NCBI GenBank assembly: GCA_900549715.1
Contig: URPK01000001.1
Location: 360,776 to 424,775 of the forward strand
DNA: 64,000 nucleotides
DNA from: an uncultured Collinsella sp.
GTDB taxonomy: Bacteria; Actinomycetota; Coriobacteriia; Coriobacteriales; Coriobacteriaceae
Direction: 5' to 3'
Made by a program: the position numbers and the translations under genes. Shown here piece after piece: positions 48,076 to 56,772 of this stretch; positions within the stretch are counted from its first letter, which is position 1, and every line of letters starts with the position of its first letter. The notes beneath the pieces were generated by a model. The model was not told the origin of the DNA. It searched no databases and saw nothing but the letters and a program-made list of their open reading frames with translations.

Positions 48076-49589
48076 TGAAGCTCAATCTCGATCGATTCAC
48101 GGCCGCGCAGCTGGCCGAGCACGTTGCCGCCGGCGATTTCTCTGCTGCCGAGGTCGCGCAGGCCTCGCTTGAGGCCATCGAGGCGCGCGAGGGCGGAGTC
48201 CAGGCATTTCTGCAGGTGGCGCCCGAGCTCGCGCTTGAGGCTGCTGCCAAAATTGACACCCGCCGCGCCGCCGGTGAGGCCCTGCCCCCGCTCGCGGGCG
48301 TGCCGCTGGCCATCAAGGACAACATGAACCTCGTGGGTACGCGCACCACCTGCGCTTCCCGCATGCTTGGGGACTACCAGAGCTTCTACACCGCCACCTG
48401 CGTCCAGCGCATGCTCGACGCCGGCTGCCTGCCCATGGGCAAGGCCAACATGGACGAGTTTGCCTTTGGCAGCTCTACCGAGAGCTCGGCGTTCCATCGC
48501 ACCAACAACCCCTGGGATACCGAGCGCGTGCCCGGTGGCTCTTCGGGCGGCTCCGCTGCTGCCGTCGCCGCGGGCGAAGTCGCGCTCTCGCTGGGCTCGG
48601 ACACCGGCGGCTCCATTCGCCAGCCGGCGTCGCTGTGCGGCGTGGTGGGCTTTAAGCCCACGTATGGCGCCGTGAGCCGTTACGGCGTGGTTGCCTTTGG
48701 CTCGTCGCTCGACCAGGTGGGCCCCTTTGGCCGCACGGTCGAGGATGTCGCGCTGGCCATGAACGCGCTTACCGGCGCGGGCCACGATCCGTACGACTGC
48801 ACGAGCCAGGATTGCGCCGTCGACTTTACCGAGCATCTCAACGACAGCATCGAGGGCAAGCGCGTGGGCATCATTCCCGCGTTTATGGAGGCCGAGGGCC
48901 TGACGCCCGAGGTCAAGGCTGCTGTTCAGCGCGCCGCCCAGGAGCTGCAGAACCAGGGCGCCGAGCTGGTCGAGGTCGACCTGCCGCACCTGGACGCCGC
49001 CATCGCTGCCTACTACGTCATCGGCCCGGCCGAGGCGTTCTCCAACCTGGCCCGCTTCGATGGCATTCGCTACGGTTATCAGGAGGAGGGTTGCGCCAAC
49101 CTGTCCGACCAGAGCTCGCTGTCGCGCGCCCACGGCTTTGGCGCCGAGGCCAAGCGCCGTCAGATGCTCGGCGCCTACCTGCTTAGCTCGGGCGTGTACG
49201 ACAAGTATTACTACGCCGCGCAAAAGGCCCGCACGCTCATCACGCAGGACTACGACGCCGCGTATGCCAAGGTGGACACCATCCTCATGCCCGCTTCGCC
49301 GCGCACGGCCTTTAAGTTTGGCGAGATCAGCGACCCCACGCAGATGTACCTCTCCGACCTGTACACCATCTCGCTCAACATTTGCGGCAACGGCGGTATC
49401 TCGGTGCCGCTGGGCCTGGGCGAGGACACTCAGCTGCCCGTTTCTGCCCAGCTGGTGGGTCCGGCGTTTAAGGACCGTCAACTGCTCACGTTTGCCCGCG
49501 CCCTGGAGCGCGGCTTTGCCGATGCCGCCACGGGTGCGCCCGCGCTTTCCGTCGCGCCCGATTTTGCCGGGAAGGGAGGCGAGCTGTAA
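48075..49589 (+). CDS. gatA: Amidotransferase subunit A
   Basis: A 504-residue amidase-signature enzyme that releases ammonia from glutamine for tRNA-dependent amidation. The catalytic Ser-cisSer-Lys triad is supported by AIKDNMNLVGT (Lys), GGSSGGSAAAVAAG and GSDTGGSIRQPASLCG (Ser residues). The start ATG overlaps the gatC stop (TAATG) and its stop overlaps the gatB start likewise, so the three subunits are translationally coupled. Confidence 0.96.
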   Translation: MKLNLDRFTAAQLAEHVAAGDFSAAEVAQASLEAIEAREGGVQAFLQVAPELALEAAAKIDTRRAAGEALPPLAGVPLAIKDNMNLVGTRTTCASRMLGDYQSFYTATCVQRMLDAGCLPMGKANMDEFAFGSSTESSAFHRTNNPWDTERVPGGSSGGSAAAVAAGEVALSLGSDTGGSIRQPASLCGVVGFKPTYGAVSRYGVVAFGSSLDQVGPFGRTVEDVALAMNALTGAGHDPYDCTSQDCAVDFTEHLNDSIEGKRVGIIPAFMEAEGLTPEVKAAVQRAAQELQNQGAELVEVDLPHLDAAIAAYYVIGPAEAFSNLARFDGIRYGYQEEGCANLSDQSSLSRAHGFGAEAKRRQMLGAYLLSSGVYDKYYYAAQKARTLITQDYDAAYAKVDTILMPASPRTAFKFGEISDPTQMYLSDLYTISLNICGNGGISVPLGLGEDTQLPVSAQLVGPAFKDRQLLTFARALERGFADAATGAPALSVAPDFAGKGGEL

Positions 49590-51265
49590 TGAAGGAGCTT
49601 TCCGAGGTCCTGCAGGATTGGGAGGCCGTGATCGGCCTGGAGATCCATACCGAGCTCACCGCACTCGATACCAAGATGTTCTGCAACTGCAAGCTCAGCC
49701 ACGATGACGAGCCCAACGCCAACGTGTGCCCGGTGTGCCTGGGCCTGCCCGGCGCCCTGCCGGTGCCCAACAAGCGCGCCATCGAGAGCATCGTCAAGGC
49801 CGGTCTCGCCACCAACTGCGAGATCCAGCGCCACTCGATGTTCTACCGCAAGCACTACTTCTATCCCGATATGGCCAAGAACTTTCAGACCACGCAGGGT
49901 CCGGTCGCCTTTGCCATGTACGGCCATCTCGATCTGGATGTGACCGGTCGCGGTGCCGCCGAGCGCCCCGACTGCGCGTTTGGCGAGGCCGAGGCTCAGA
50001 GCCTGGCGAGCGCCTCGGCCAACGCCGAGGGCCTGTCTACGTCCATGTCCTCCACGATGCGCGAGGGCAATCAGCGCGCCGGCCATCTGGCCAGCTACGA
50101 CGCGTCCAACCTGCAGATGCCCGAGCGTCGCGAGGACGGTTCCTACACGGTGCCCATCCGCATCCTGCGCATCCACATGGAGGAGGACGCCGCCAAGATG
50201 GTGCACGTGGGCGGTGCCGAGGGCCGCATTACCGCGGCGGCCGAGTCGCTCGTCGACTACAACCGCTGCGGCACGCCTTTGATTGAGCTCGTGACTGAGC
50301 CCGACTTGCGTACGCCCGAGGAGGCTCGCCTGTTTATGGAAAAGCTCCGTCGCATCTTTGTGACGCTGGGCATTTCGGACTGCTCCATGGAGAAGGGCTC
50401 CATGCGCTGCGACGGCAACGTCTCGCTGCGTCGCCGCGGCGAGACCAAGCTGGGCACCAAGACCGAGCTCAAGAACCTCAACTCGTTTAAGAGCCTGCAC
50501 GACGGCCTTGCCTACGAGATTTGCCGTCAGGCCGAGGTGCTCGAGGAGGGCGGCATCATCTATCAGGAGACCCGCCACTGGGAGCCCAGCCGTAAGCGCA
50601 CCGTGGTTATGCGTGTGAAGGAGACGGCCGACGACTATCGCCTGTTCCCCGATCCCGATCTGGCGCCGTTCGATCTGGACGACGAGTTCATCGACCGCTG
50701 CCGTGGCGAGATTCCCGAGCTGCCCGATGCCAAGCGCGCCCGTTTTGAGACCGACTTTGGTATTAAGGCGGCCGATGCCGAGCAGATCGCGGGCGACCCC
50801 GAGTTTGCCGAGTTCTTTGAGGCTGCCGCTGCCGGTATGGCTGGCAAGGAGGCCCAGACGGTCGCAAACCTGCTGGTCAACGAGATGATCGCCTACCTTA
50901 AGAGCGCAGGCGTGTCGCTCGCCGAGTCCGGCATCGCGCCGGCTCAGGTGGCGGCACTCGGCAAGCTGCTGGCGACCGATGCCATCAGCTCCAACCAGGC
51001 TCACGAGGTCTTTGAGGCCATGGCCCAGACCGGCGACGACCCCAACAAGATCGTCGACGAGCGCGGTATGCGTCAGGTGAGCGATGCCGGCGCACTGCAG
51101 CCGATTGTGGACGAGGTGCTGGCTAACTGTGCTGAGCAGGCGCAGCAGTACCGTGACGGCAACCAGAAGGTCATCGGCTTTTTGGTGGGCCAGTGCATGA
51201 AGGCGAGCCGCGGTAAGGGCAACCCGAAGCTCTTCAACGAGTTGCTGAGAACGTCGCTCTCGTAA
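49589..51265 (+). CDS. gatB: Amidotransferase subunit B
   Basis: The tRNA-binding kinase subunit that activates Glu-tRNA(Gln) or Asp-tRNA(Asn). VIGLEIHTELTALDTKMFCN, CPVCLGLPGALPVPN (zinc-site cysteines), FYRKHYFYPDMAKN and the C-terminal YqeY-like tail (KVIGFLVGQCMKASRGKGNP) are family hallmarks. At 558 residues it is longer than many homologues (~480), with extra sequence in the first half (GRGAAERPDCAFGEAEAQSL region). Confidence 0.95.
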   Translation: MKELSEVLQDWEAVIGLEIHTELTALDTKMFCNCKLSHDDEPNANVCPVCLGLPGALPVPNKRAIESIVKAGLATNCEIQRHSMFYRKHYFYPDMAKNFQTTQGPVAFAMYGHLDLDVTGRGAAERPDCAFGEAEAQSLASASANAEGLSTSMSSTMREGNQRAGHLASYDASNLQMPERREDGSYTVPIRILRIHMEEDAAKMVHVGGAEGRITAAAESLVDYNRCGTPLIELVTEPDLRTPEEARLFMEKLRRIFVTLGISDCSMEKGSMRCDGNVSLRRRGETKLGTKTELKNLNSFKSLHDGLAYEICRQAEVLEEGGIIYQETRHWEPSRKRTVVMRVKETADDYRLFPDPDLAPFDLDDEFIDRCRGEIPELPDAKRARFETDFGIKAADAEQIAGDPEFAEFFEAAAAGMAGKEAQTVANLLVNEMIAYLKSAGVSLAESGIAPAQVAALGKLLATDAISSNQAHEVFEAMAQTGDDPNKIVDERGMRQVSDAGALQPIVDEVLANCAEQAQQYRDGNQKVIGFLVGQCMKASRGKGNPKLFNELLRTSLS

Positions 51266-51268
51266 GCG

Positions 51269-51404
51269 GGAACCGAGGGGCCGGGTGCGGGGCCTTGCCT
51301 CTCAATTTCGGACAGTCCTGACTCACGACGGAGGCGCCACTGGCGCCTCCTGTTCGTGCGGAACTCATTGAGAGGCAAGGCCCCGCACCCGGCCCCTCGG
51401 TTCC
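51269..51404. repeat. 136-bp hairpin: 38-bp perfect inverted repeat behind gatB
   Basis: Arms 51269-51306 and 51367-51404 are perfect complements over 38 bases (left arm starts GGAACCGAGGGG). A nested hairpin GGAGGCGCC/GGCGCCTCC lies at 51330-51350. It probably ends or stabilises the gatCAB transcript. Confidence 0.8.
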
Positions 51405-51407
51405 GTG

Positions 51408-51610
51408 ACGACTCGGCCGTTCGGGTCAGGCGGGCTGAATGGAATAGAGTGAATGGGCGCGCCAACGGCGCGCCCATTGTTTTGGAGGGAACTCATTTTG
51501 AGCAAGCACCCGCCCTGCCGGGGTTCCCGGGTTCTGCTACGACTCGGCCGTTCGGGTCAGGTGGGGCTGAATTGAATTTGGTGAATGAGGGCGCCGTTGG
51601 CGCCTTCATT
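51408..51610. repeat. Diverged ~131-bp tandem repeat with hairpins
   Basis: ACGACTCGGCCGTTCGGGTC occurs at 51408 and again 131 bases later at 51539. Each copy is followed by a GC-rich hairpin (51455-51475, 51588-51606), and a third hairpin precedes at 51330. GGAACTCATT also recurs (51360, 51488). The last hairpin serves as terminator for the minus-strand AraC gene. Confidence 0.7.
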
Positions 51611-51612
51611 CT

Positions 51613-52617
51613 TTATATATGTTGGGAGCGCCAAGCGGTGGGGGTGGTGCCGGTGTGTTGCTTGAAGGCTTGGGCGAAGGCGGCCTGCTGAGGGTAGCCT
51701 AGACGCTCTGCGACCTGCGCTATCGTGAGCGGGCTATCGGCCAAAAGGTCCTGTGCTCGCTCCATACGGCGTCTGCGAATGTAGGCACCCAGGGACTCGC
51801 CGGTTTGGGCCTTAAAGGTGGCGCATAGCTTGGAGCGGCTTGTGTAGAGCCTCTCGGCTACCTCGTTGATACCCACACGTCTGCCTTTGTCGAGCGCGCG
51901 CTCAATCATTGCCGTTGCTTCTTCGGCAATGGTTATGCTGGCGCGTGTGTCTGCCGCCCGCCGCGCCTGCTTGTGGGCCGCACGCGAACAGGCGAGCTCC
52001 GCGACCATGGTCTCCACGATGCCTTGCATATAGACGTGTCCGCCTACGGTGCGGGCGCGGTCCTCGTTAATCCGGCGCAGCGTGTGGCAGATGGCAGACG
52101 TCGCCTCCTCGTGCCACGACTCGGCAAACGCCTCAAAGACTCCCGCGAACTCAGTGGGATACCGATGCTCCAGCTCGTCAAAATACCCGGGCAAAAAGAG
52201 CACCGAGCGCGAGTGATAAAGCTGCCCTGCAAACAGCGGACTTAGTTCCTCGCCGCAGCTATCTTGGATAAAGCTGCACACCGCGCTGTTCGGCCACGGT
52301 CCATGCAAGGGTTTAAGGTTCGCAGGCGTTATGCCAGCCTCGGGCATGCATATAAGTGTGGGCGCGCTGACCTCGCTCACGCAGGCGTACGGTTCGGGTG
52401 TGTATTCGGCCAGGTACATATCGTGCATCGGGGTAATGAAATGCTCCATAACGATGCAGGCGGGGGAGAGAGGCATGATCCATGCGCGTCCGTGCGCCCG
52501 ATCGTTTGCCACCTCGCCGGTAAAGACGGCGCCCTTGCCGGTAAGCTCCAGGCCAAACTGCTCAAACTGCGGTGCGTAGAGCTCGGTTATGTCGGTCGCT
52601 GCCCGCCGTATTTGCAA
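51613..52617 (-). CDS. AraC-family transcriptional regulator
   Basis: 334 residues ending in an AraC DNA-binding domain with two helix-turn-helices: INEVAERLYTSRSKLCATFK, and LTIAQVAERLGYPQQAAFAQAF. The N-terminal 220 residues have no family I can name and include a cysteine-containing LYHSRSVLFLPGYFDELEHR region. TTG at 52617 is taken as start (AAAGGAAAGGG six bases upstream). It is divergent from a two-gene ABC transporter; AraC-type regulators in this position often sense the siderophore or ligand handled by the transporter (as YbtA does for ybtPQ). Confidence 0.83.
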   Translation of the reverse strand: MQIRRAATDITELYAPQFEQFGLELTGKGAVFTGEVANDRAHGRAWIMPLSPACIVMEHFITPMHDMYLAEYTPEPYACVSEVSAPTLICMPEAGITPANLKPLHGPWPNSAVCSFIQDSCGEELSPLFAGQLYHSRSVLFLPGYFDELEHRYPTEFAGVFEAFAESWHEEATSAICHTLRRINEDRARTVGGHVYMQGIVETMVAELACSRAAHKQARRAADTRASITIAEEATAMIERALDKGRRVGINEVAERLYTSRSKLCATFKAQTGESLGAYIRRRRMERAQDLLADSPLTIAQVAERLGYPQQAAFAQAFKQHTGTTPTAWRSQHI

Positions 52618-52659
52618 AAGCGTCCCTTTCCTTTGCAGAAACGTCCACGCCTGGCTCGA

Positions 52660-52688
52660 TTGTGAGCCATGGCTAACACATCAATGAT
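52660..52688 (+). promoter_or_regulatory. ABC operon promoter with GCCATGGC operator
   Basis: TTGTGA (52660-52665), 17 bases and AATGAT (52683-52688) could be a promoter. The spacer holds an 18-bp dyad TGTGAGCCATGGCTAACA (52661-52678, one mismatch). A very similar dyad lies at 56381-56400. DtxR-family iron boxes have comparable half sites. Confidence 0.55.
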
Positions 52689-52731
52689 AAGTTCATTACG
52701 GTTAACTCTCAAGCCGTTAGAAAGGAATCTC

Positions 52732-54555
52732 ATGGCAAAGGGATCAAAAAAGGAAGGCGTCGGTATCGGCGAGCTGCTTGCATATGCCGGCGACCGTAAA
52801 TTCCTAACATATTTGGGCATGGCCCTCTCGGCGCTCTCGCAGCTGCTGAGCTTTGGCCCGTACGTGTGCATTTGGCTTGTCGCGCGCGATCTGATCGCCG
52901 TGGCACCTAACTGGAGCGAAGCCTGCGATATCGCGATGTATGGTTGGTGGGCCGTCGGTTTTGCCCTGGTGAGCATCGTGATTTATTTCGTGGGGCTCAT
53001 GTGCACACACCTATCCGCGTTTCGTTGCGCGTCCAATATCCGCAAGGCTACGAGCGAGCATCTGCTTAAGCTGCCGCTCGGCTACTTTGACACGCACGCC
53101 ACCGGTGAGCTGCGCCGTATCGTAGACGGATGCGCCGCCTCAACCGAGACACTGCTCGCGCACATGCTGCCCGATATCGCCGGCGCCACCGCCATGGTCG
53201 CAGGTCTGCTCGTGCTGCTTTTCGCCCTCGATTGGCGCTTGGGCGCGGCATGCCTTATCTCGGTCGTCGTTTCGCTTGGCGCCATGGCCGCCATGATGGG
53301 CGGCAAGGGCGGCGAGTTTATGAAGGCCTACATGGGCGCGCTGGTCAAGATGAACAAGACCGGCACCGAATACGTACGCGGTATCCCCGTGGTCAAGGTA
53401 TTCCAGCAGACGGTCTACTCCTTTAAGGCCTTCCACGATGCGATCGCCGAATACGCCGACATGGCGCAAAGCTATGCGGGCACGTTCTGCCGAGGTCCAC
53501 AGGTGCTCAACCTTACCGCGCTCAATGGTCTTGTGGCATTCCTTTTGCCCGTGGCGTTGCTGTTGGTGCCGGGCGAGACGGACTTTGCACGCTTTATGAC
53601 CAACTTCACGTTTTACGCGATTATTTCGGCCGTGGTGCCGACGGCCATGACCAAGCTCATGTTTGTGGGCGAGGCCTCTCAGATGAGTGCCGATTCGCTG
53701 GCTCGTATTCGAAGCGTCATGGGTTCCAAACAGCTCTCCGTGCCTGCCCAGCCCAAGCACTCCGCCGGTAGCGATGTGCGCTTTGAGGACGTGAGCTTTA
53801 CGTACGAAGGTGCCGAAGCACCTGCCGTTAGCCATGTGAGTTTCAGCGTTCCCGCTGGTAGCACCCTCGCCCTGGTGGGTCCCTCGGGCGGCGGTAAGTC
53901 AACCTGCGCAAGCCTGATCCCGCGTTTTTGGGATGTTTCCGCGGGTCGCGTGCTCGTAGGCGGCGTAGACGTTCGCGACATGGATCCCCACGAGCTTATG
54001 GACCAGGTTGCCTTCGTGTTCCAGACCAACCAGCTGTTCCGACAAACACTTGCCGACAACGTGCGCGCCTCCAAGCCTGGAGCCACTGACGACGAAGTGC
54101 GCGCGGCCCTCTCCGCGGCCCAGTGCGACGATATCGTGGCCAAGCTCCCGCAGGGCATCGACACCATGCTCGGCGCCGGCGGGGCGTACCTTTCGGGTGG
54201 CGAGGTCCAGCGCGTGGCACTCGCCCGCGCAATCCTTAAAGACGCGCCTATCGTGGTGCTCGATGAGGCCACAGCGTTTGCCGACCCCGAGAACGAGGCG
54301 CTCATCCAGCGCGCCTTTAGCAAGCTGGCGGCGGGTCGCACGGTCATTATGATCGCGCACCGACTCTCGACTGTAGTGGGCGCAGACCAAATCGTGGTGC
54401 TCAACCAGGGCAGCGTGCAGGAGGCCGGCACCCATGCCGAGCTGCTGTCCCAAAACGGTCTATACGCCAAGATGTGGGCCGAATACGAACAGGCCGCGAG
54501 CTGGAAGATCACTGCTGCCGCGGATGCCGCCGTCACGAAGGGAGGCGAGGCCTAA
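52732..54555 (+). CDS. ABC transporter half-unit (YbtP/IrtA-like), subunit 1
   Basis: A 607-residue exporter-fold ABC protein: six membrane segments, then Walker A GPSGGGKST, signature YLSGGEVQRV and Walker B IVVLDEATAFAD. The ATG at 52732 follows AAAGGA. It is paired with the next gene and divergent from an AraC regulator, an arrangement like the siderophore-linked importers/exporters YbtPQ and IrtAB. A GCCATGGC operator in its promoter suggests metal-dependent repression. The substrate is inferred, not proven. Confidence 0.87.
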   Translation: MAKGSKKEGVGIGELLAYAGDRKFLTYLGMALSALSQLLSFGPYVCIWLVARDLIAVAPNWSEACDIAMYGWWAVGFALVSIVIYFVGLMCTHLSAFRCASNIRKATSEHLLKLPLGYFDTHATGELRRIVDGCAASTETLLAHMLPDIAGATAMVAGLLVLLFALDWRLGAACLISVVVSLGAMAAMMGGKGGEFMKAYMGALVKMNKTGTEYVRGIPVVKVFQQTVYSFKAFHDAIAEYADMAQSYAGTFCRGPQVLNLTALNGLVAFLLPVALLLVPGETDFARFMTNFTFYAIISAVVPTAMTKLMFVGEASQMSADSLARIRSVMGSKQLSVPAQPKHSAGSDVRFEDVSFTYEGAEAPAVSHVSFSVPAGSTLALVGPSGGGKSTCASLIPRFWDVSAGRVLVGGVDVRDMDPHELMDQVAFVFQTNQLFRQTLADNVRASKPGATDDEVRAALSAAQCDDIVAKLPQGIDTMLGAGGAYLSGGEVQRVALARAILKDAPIVVLDEATAFADPENEALIQRAFSKLAAGRTVIMIAHRLSTVVGADQIVVLNQGSVQEAGTHAELLSQNGLYAKMWAEYEQAASWKITAAADAAVTKGGEA

Positions 54556-56313
54556 ATGTTCGCCTCATTCCAAAAGAAGTATTTCCTATCCGATAAAGGC
54601 GTCGCCGGCGTAAAACGCGGCATTTTCTGGACCGCGCTCACCAATCTCATTACCATGGCCGGCATGGGCTTATTGTTCCTGGTCATGGCCGGTTTTGTCG
54701 AACATCTCGCCACCGGTGCCGACCTGCCGGATGCCCTGCCGATTGTGGGCGGCCTCCTGGTCTTTTTCGTGTTGCTCTTTGCCTCTAACTGGCAGCAGTA
54801 TTACTACACCTACTGCATCTTTTACGAGGAGTGCGGCAAGCAGCGTATGGAGATTGCCGAGCGCTTGCGCAAGCTGCCGCTGTCGTTTTTTGGCCGTCGT
54901 GATCTGGCCGATTTAACCGAGACCATCATGGGCGACGTCCAGGCCATGGAGCACGCCTACAGCCACGTGCTGGGAGAGCTTTGGGGTGCCATCATCGCAA
55001 GCGCCATTGTGTTCGTGGCGTCGCTGTTCTTTTGCTGGCAGCTGGCGATCGCGGCGTTTTGGAGCGTGCCCGTGGCCTTTGCCGTGCTGTATCTGACACG
55101 CGGCCCCATGACCCCGGTGTTCGACCATGTGCGCGCCGAGAAGGTCAAGGTTACCGAGGCGATCCAGGAGACGCTCGACTGCGTGTGCGAGATCCGCGCC
55201 ACCAACCAGGAGGCTCATTATCTTGAGGGGCTCAACGCCGTGATCGATGCCGAGGAGCGCGAGACCACCAAAGGCGAGCTCGCCAATGGGCTTTTGGTCA
55301 ACTCCGCCTTTGCCATCCTGCGCCTGGGGATTGCCACCACGTTGGTCACGGGCGCTGCGATGGTCGCCTCCGGCCAGGTCGACTTTTTGGTGATGTTTGC
55401 CTTCCTGCTTATGGTGAGCCGCATCTATGCGCCCTTTGATCAGGCGCTGATGCTGATGTCCGAGCTGTTTGCCGCCGAGTCGTCGGCCAAGCGCATGCGT
55501 TCCATCATGGAAGAGCCCGTGGCGCGGGGCAGCGAGCAGTTTGAGCCCGTAGGCCACGATGTGGTGTTCGATCACGTGGCATTTGGCTATGGTGCGGGCG
55601 AGGACGGCCGCGCCGGCGAGAAAGTTCTTACCGATGTGAGCTTTACCGCCAAGGAAGGCGAGGTCACGGCACTGGTCGGTCCTTCGGGCTCCGGTAAGTC
55701 CACGGTGAGCCGCCTGGCCGCGCGCTTTTGGGATGCCACTGCGGGCACGGTCACCGTGGGCGGCGTGGATGTTGCGAGCGTGGATCCCGAGGTGCTGCTG
55801 CGCGACTACGCCATTGTGTTCCAAGACGTGCTGCTCTTTGACGACACGGTGATGGGAAACATCCGTCTTGGTCGTCGCGATGCCACCGATGAGCAAGTGC
55901 TTGCGGCTGCGCGTGCCGCCAACTGCGACGAGTTTGTGAGCCGCATGCCGCAGGGCTACAACACCATGATCGGCGAGAACGGCTCCAAGCTGTCCGGCGG
56001 CGAGCGCCAGCGCATCTCCATCGCCCGTGCGCTGCTCAAAGATGCGCCGATCGTGCTGTTGGACGAGGCGACGGCGAGCTTGGATGTGGAGAACGAGACC
56101 GTGGTTCAGCAGGCGCTCTCCCGTCTGCTTGCAGGTAAGACGGTTATCGTTATTGCCCACCGTATGCGTACGGTGGAAAATGCCGACAAAATCGTTGTAC
56201 TCATGGATGGTGTGGTTGCCGAGCAGGGCACTCCGGCGCAGCTCAAGGCGGCAGGTGGAGAATTCGCCCGCATGGTGGCGCTGCAAAAGGAAGCAGCTAC
56301 CTGGCAGTTGTAA
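54556..56313 (+). CDS. ABC transporter half-unit (YbtQ/IrtB-like), subunit 2
   Basis: A 585-residue partner starting directly after the previous stop codon, with GGGAGGCGAGG as ribosome site. Walker A is GPSGSGKST, signature KLSGGERQRI, Walker B IVLLDEATASLD, and the H-loop VIVIAHRM. Both subunits have intact catalytic Glu residues, as in YbtP/YbtQ-type pairs. It is the last gene of the operon. Confidence 0.87.
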   Translation: MFASFQKKYFLSDKGVAGVKRGIFWTALTNLITMAGMGLLFLVMAGFVEHLATGADLPDALPIVGGLLVFFVLLFASNWQQYYYTYCIFYEECGKQRMEIAERLRKLPLSFFGRRDLADLTETIMGDVQAMEHAYSHVLGELWGAIIASAIVFVASLFFCWQLAIAAFWSVPVAFAVLYLTRGPMTPVFDHVRAEKVKVTEAIQETLDCVCEIRATNQEAHYLEGLNAVIDAEERETTKGELANGLLVNSAFAILRLGIATTLVTGAAMVASGQVDFLVMFAFLLMVSRIYAPFDQALMLMSELFAAESSAKRMRSIMEEPVARGSEQFEPVGHDVVFDHVAFGYGAGEDGRAGEKVLTDVSFTAKEGEVTALVGPSGSGKSTVSRLAARFWDATAGTVTVGGVDVASVDPEVLLRDYAIVFQDVLLFDDTVMGNIRLGRRDATDEQVLAAARAANCDEFVSRMPQGYNTMIGENGSKLSGGERQRISIARALLKDAPIVLLDEATASLDVENETVVQQALSRLLAGKTVIVIAHRMRTVENADKIVVLMDGVVAEQGTPAQLKAAGGEFARMVALQKEAATWQL

Positions 56314-56320
56314 GAAGGGG

Positions 56321-56339
56321 CAAAGGGACAGTCCCTTTG
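56321..56339. repeat. Short REP-like palindrome
   Basis: CAAAGGGACAGTCCCTTTG is a perfect 19-base palindrome eight bases after the ABC operon. GGGACAG/CTGTCCC cores of this kind recur in the intergenic repeats of this window. Confidence 0.65.
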
Positions 56340-56344
56340 TCACA

Positions 56345-56400
56345 TTGACAATCGGTTACTCCACATCGTTAATTTTCAAAAGGTTAGCCATGGCTGACCT
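56345..56400 (+). promoter_or_regulatory. Promoter and GCCATGGC operator of the P-type ATPase operon
   Basis: TTGACA (56345-56350), 17 bases, GTTAAT (56368-56373), then AGGTTAGCCATGGCTGACCT (56381-56400), a 20-bp dyad with one mismatch covering the probable transcription start. The dyad core GCCATGGC with flanking AG/CT matches the operator at 52661-52678. Confidence 0.65.
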
Positions 56401-56508
56401 AGATAGTTAGATAAAATTGAGATATTTCAAAAGCGTGCTCGAGCAAACTTGTTTACTCGGGTGCTGAGGCACCATGCCGCGTCCAATGCGGCAAAAGGGA
56501 GAGACATC

Positions 56509-56754
56509 ATGAAGAAGTCCACGTTCAACACCCTGCTTGTTGGTGGCGGTTTTCTGCTTGGTACGGCTGGCATCAAGCTGCTCACCAGCGCTCCGGTAAA
56601 GAACGCCTGCGTGCAGGGTATCGCGTGCGGCATGCGCATCAAGAACGGCTACCAGGACATGGTCGAGCAGGCCAAGGCTAATGTCGACGACATGGTTGCC
56701 GAGGCGGCCTACATCACCCAGAGCGAGGCCGCTGCTGACGAGGCAGCAGAGTAA
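56509..56754 (+). CDS. DUF6110-like small membrane-associated protein
   Basis: An 81-residue protein with a Gly-rich hydrophobic N-terminus (NTLLVGGGFLLGTAGIKLLT), then an amphipathic part with two Cys (VKNACVQGIACGMRIKNGYQ) and an acidic tail. It is encoded 18 bases before a metal P-type ATPase, an arrangement I recall for DUF6110 proteins; a helper role in metal handling is inferred. The ATG at 56509 follows AAGGGAGAGA. Confidence 0.65.
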   Translation: MKKSTFNTLLVGGGFLLGTAGIKLLTSAPVKNACVQGIACGMRIKNGYQDMVEQAKANVDDMVAEAAYITQSEAAADEAAE

Positions 56755-56772
56755 CGCTCCCAGGCACAAACT

